From NCBI RefSeq assembly GCF_001625305.1, contig NW_017803932.1, forward strand, positions 844,383 through 908,382: a stretch of 64,000 nt of DNA. The letters are read 5' to 3'. Position numbers and translations under genes: made by a program. Source of the stretch: Branchiostoma belcheri. Lineage: Eukaryota; Chordata; Leptocardii; Amphioxiformes; Branchiostomatidae. The notes beneath the pieces were generated by a model. The model did no database searches. It saw nothing but the letters and a program-made list of their open reading frames with translations, and had not been told where the DNA came from. Positions within the stretch are counted from its first letter, which is position 1. Each line of letters opens with the position of its first letter. This document shows positions 61,501 to 64,000 of this stretch, in pieces.

Positions 61501-63756
61501 TCACGTAACTTTGTGTATCTATATTTGCATGAGTTTGTTTGATTAACCCGATTCTCTGAACCGTTGAGTTGTCATGAGTCTCCTCGGAGGCGGATGGGAC
61601 GTCCATCAACCTATGTAAATTATAATTTGCTACCACATAAATTTCCCCTCCCCCAAAGCGGTTTTCTCTCTTGCCGGCTGATCCACACTTATTTGGCCTT
61701 ATTTCCATGGAAATGCTAAACGTTTTATCGACGATTCCTATGCTGGTCAACCCCCCATCCACACACACACCATTGTTACTACAACGTGGCAAAATTATGA
61801 CATCTTTGATTGATTGCATGAACTTCCCATCATAATTAAAAGCCTACGTACATTTTCCTTCTGACATACGATGCACAAGACTTGGTAAGTTACAACAATC
61901 AGTTCAAAGATCATGTAATAGTGTGGTATTGTGCGGGCACTCATAAATTATCAACTTTTGACAATTTCTCCCTCCTGGTATGCACAATGAGACAACAGAT
62001 GGGAGCACTGACCCCAAGAACTTTCACCTTTGACCTTAAACTTTCATGTCCTGATTCCAAGTGTGTCCTGATTCTCTTGATTTACCAGACTTACCCTGGT
62101 CACCATCCGATTTGTAACGGTGTTCTTTGCACTCACTGGCCTGAAAAATTGCAAGGAGCCCCATTACAAATCGGATGGCTGCTAGACTAAACTATCATGC
62201 ATCTTTGTGGCAACACTTTGCATTCGATTGCCACAGTGCTACAGATGTGATAAATAAATCATAAATCCTACATGGCTGTTAGAAACATATGGCTACACCA
62301 CATAGATTTCATAATGAAGAGAAATTTTTTGTATAAAACTTTTTTCATTCACATGCTCGTATCAGTTTTGGGGTTCCCAGAGGATGTCACCCAAATAATC
62401 AAATCATTATGGCCTAACATAACTTAGACTTGCATAGGTAATGATGCCTAGGAAAAATGTTGTATTTCCTGTTTCAGTCTTGAAAAAATTAGGGTTGTAG
62501 GTAGGAATTTAAAAAAAAAAACATTTTCTTGGAATCATCGGTGATCCAACTTACACAACACAAAGTAAAACTCCTGCTAAGTAAAAATTTATGTCCTTTT
62601 TTCGGGTCCACCCAAAGAAAAGGCTAGGGTAAGCAGTTTTTTCGAGGGTCAGTCGGGAAACAGGAGACACAACATTTTTTTTTAGATTTGAGGGTTTTTT
62701 TTTTGTATTGTGACAGAAAATAGGTATTTTGTGCACAATAGACCTAAGTAATTATAGTTGTTAATTAGAAAAGTGGCACATGAATACATGAAATCAATTG
62801 TAGCTGCAATGTTGGTAACTTGCATCAAGCTTACCAGACTGACAGCATTGGGAAGTTTCATTCCAACATACTTATACTAAAATACTGTCTCACAGGGTTG
62901 AAGTCGGAGGTGGAGAGGATTGGAGGGCATGCAATGTCCATGTTTCGACAGGGAGATTATTTCAATGCAGCTCATCGCTGGTCAGAGGCAATCAGGTATG
63001 CAGAGCTGCTCGGGCAGAGGTCAACAATTGCCCAGCTTCTCTTGAACCGGTCCACTTGTGCCCAAAGAATCGGACGAGAGGATCTGGCCTTGTCTGATGC
63101 TGAAGAAGCCATCAGAGCTAATCCTGCATGGTTGAAGGTAACAGTGCAAAATGTTTATTTATTACACCAAAACTCAACTTGGAAAGGTGAGACAGGTCAG
63201 TGGCATATAACATTATACAACTACAAGCATCAGAAAGGAAACAAGTAACTTCACAATGTCAACAAGAGAACAGTTCACCACTAACGGTGGGAGATGGCTC
63301 GACACAGATATATCTGCTCAAAACACAACATTATTCATTTCCACAGAAACCTACTGCATACCGGATTTGCCATTTACCCCATTTGATCTGTCTATTATCT
63401 AGACTGTATGACTACTGTAGTTATATGACTGTTGTACAATTCACATCTGCAAATGATGAATCCATGGATGTCACATGTACAATACATGTATTCCACTTTT
63501 TCAGAAATAGCTCTGGAATTTCGAAGTACATTCCACAGTTGCTTTGATGAGTTGATTGATGCTTTATTATATTTTATGTCTCTCTTATAGGGATACCTCA
63601 AGGCAGGTCTTTCCGCTTTCCGGATGAAGTGCTTTGATCGGGCCCTTGGCTTATTCCGTGACGGGTTTCTTAAGGCAGTAGAGCTCAACAGGCCTTCACA
63701 GAAAGAGCCGCTAGATTTTCTCATCCACATGGCTGAAGCCATTCATTTTCTTCCAG
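55568..63756 (+). CDS. TPR-repeat protein, first three exons (gene continues past the window)
   Basis: Exon 1 (55568-55625) encodes MAGPWPFLPPGQADRHQQS and ends in phase 1 at a GTAAGT donor. Exon 2 (62896-63137) starts in the matching phase, and exon 3 (63591-63756) follows in phase 0. The joined protein reads LKSEVERIGGHAMSMFRQGD, then YFNAAHRWSEAIRYAELLGQ, LLLNRSTCAQRIGREDLALS and AEEAIRANPAWLKGYLKAGL. These are helix pairs of tetratricopeptide repeats (G-x-Y/F, A, N-R, A-x-x-D-A, A-I). TPR arrays are protein-docking surfaces; the partner and family are unknown. Linkage of exon 1 to exon 2 across 7.3 kb rests on phase and on the absence of a competing exon, so it is less certain than the exons 2-3 pair. 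Confidence 0.7.
56634..56765. repeat. Interspersed repeat copy, similar to 63236-63360
   Basis: Both segments share AACAAGTAAC, TCACAATGTCAACAAG, TGCTCAAAACACAACA and CAGAAAC in the same order, with scattered changes and small indels. They lie in introns 1 and 2 of the TPR gene. This looks like two diverged copies of a short interspersed element. Confidence 0.65.
57640..57888. repeat. Diverged tandem duplication, period about 150 bp
   Basis: Two blocks share GGCTTCGTGGGGGGT, a GTTGTTGAGGCCAA-like word and CCTTTTGTGTTT in the same order, near 57640-57745 and 57790-57888. The repeat explains the long minus-strand frame there, which is not called as a gene. Confidence 0.65.
58618..59528. repeat. 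Left arm of a large inverted repeat
   Basis: About 0.9 kb from TACGAAAGACCAAAGGTAC to the TTTGACCACAA block is repeated in reverse complement at 59834-60725. Outside the minisatellite the arms differ only at occasional bases. The arm contains a minisatellite, a CpG-rich middle and a twofold CTAAGTACTTAG block. Confidence 0.92.
58671..58975. repeat. Minisatellite of about 21-22 bp units (TTCACCCTTCAAAAC type)
   Basis: Units alternate between TTTTCACCCTTCAAAACCC, TTTTCATCGTTCAAAACTT and close variants, about 14 copies. The same array occurs in inverted orientation at about 60380-60680, with a different order of variants. Confidence 0.9.
59814..59833. other. Assembly gap (20 N)
   Basis: The 20-N gap lies exactly at the inner edge of the right arm of the inverted repeat, which weakens confidence in the local order and orientation. 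Confidence 1.
59834..60725. repeat. Right arm of the large inverted repeat
   Basis: Reverse complement of 58618-59528. Identity is near complete outside the minisatellite, for example a six-base block reading AAGCTT in one arm and AACGTA in the other. It begins at the first base after the N gap. Confidence 0.92.
61166..61819 (-). CDS. Unassigned 217-codon open frame in the TPR gene intron
   Basis: The frame from an ATG at 61819 runs to a stop at 61166. It includes FGGGEIYVVANYNLHRLMDV and a Ser/Asp-rich part (SQSSSDDSGHSDSYNQS), and has no domain that I recognise. The length is unusual for chance in AT-rich DNA. No splice structure is evident. It may be a relic of a transposon protein or a host exon antisense to the TPR gene. 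Confidence 0.3.
   Translation of the reverse strand: MQSIKDVIILPRCSNNGVCVDGGLTSIGIVDKTFSISMEIRPNKCGSAGKRENRFGGGEIYVVANYNLHRLMDVPSASEETHDNSTVQRIGLIKQTHANIDTQSYVKCKFIRHNPKPFVQNLPEAVARDIPAVWPKFPKNSGNNISGDSQSSSDDSGHSDSYNQSMSKLCECYQGAFTFVLQEATLFCTVPRAPTFGIQLVRIIWTIPNAQTLFFKP
62103..62178. repeat. Hairpin with 18-bp arms
   Basis: CCATCCGATTTGTAACGG at 62103-62120 pairs with CCATTACAAATCGGATGG at 62161-62178 with one G-T type mismatch, leaving a 40-nt loop. It may be a tiny inverted-repeat element or a foldback structure. Confidence 0.8.
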
Positions 63757-64000
63757 GTACGTAGTTTCAGTAGTAGTTTCGAGACTAGCCTAGACTTTGA
63801 CTATCCTTTTTGACTCAGCAAACGAAACAATAAATACGGACTTTAAACAGAGCCATTTTACTTTCAATTGTAAATTAGTACTTGTGATCCTGTGATATTC
63901 AGGAGCTGAGATTAACATATCAGTGATATTTGCAAATCAGTGGCACTGATAAAAGAGGATATTAGTAATATCCAAAAGTCCAAATGTAAGCTCTAGATAT

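Noticed and set aside
1-64000. CRISPR arrays, operons, ribosome binding sites or prophage
   Set aside because: All supported genes are spliced eukaryotic genes; no repeat-spacer array or prokaryotic gene arrangement is present.

Overview
This is a eukaryotic, intron-rich window. Four genes can be read exon by exon with consistent splice phases, and a fifth is partly visible. The gene content, the zinc fingers of alternating CGYR and CDYS type, the dense TACATGTA words and the 20-N gaps of a shotgun assembly suggest an amphioxus (Branchiostoma) genome. The species is inference; the gene identities rest on the translated exons.

Layout. (1) 1-1.05 kb: a 5'-truncated non-LTR retrotransposon on the minus strand. 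(2) 1.32-4.16 kb, plus: the 3' half of a single-pass membrane receptor gene, with a Thr-rich stalk, a transmembrane helix and a long cytoplasmic tail carrying twelve tyrosines, many in YxxL/I motifs. Its ectodomain lies left of the window. (3) 7.2-13.8 kb, minus: complete COG2 (16 exons, 747 codons), a Golgi tethering subunit. (4) 15.4-29.1 kb, minus: complete NUP133 (36 exons, 1141 codons), a nuclear pore scaffold protein, with a second LINE fragment in one intron. (5) 29.6-31.5 kb, plus: ZNRD2/SSSCA1 (4 exons), head-to-head with NUP133. Its last exon is present a second time at 32.8-33.2 kb, beside an assembly gap and a transposon-like element. (6) 36.4-46.6 kb, minus: FAM89 homologue (2 exons, 9.6 kb intron). 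(7) 46.6-55.5 kb: intergenic DNA with MITE-like repeats, a 74-bp perfect palindrome and a frameshifted C2H2 zinc-finger gene. (8) 55.6-63.8 kb, plus: 5' part of a TPR-repeat gene whose 7.3 kb first intron contains a large inverted repeat with an internal minisatellite.

COG2, NUP133 and ZNRD2 are housekeeping genes (Golgi traffic, nuclear pore, zinc-ribbon protein) and are not expected to form a pathway together. Their neighbourhood is nevertheless informative. From memory, human COG2, NUP133 and FAM89A lie together on 1q42, and ZNRD2 lies beside FAM89B on 11q13, so this window would combine two human paralogous regions. The least characterised system here is the tyrosine-rich receptor tail. 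Two of the most striking structures (the ZNRD2 exon duplication and the big inverted repeat) abut N gaps, so assembly or haplotype artefacts must be considered before biology.
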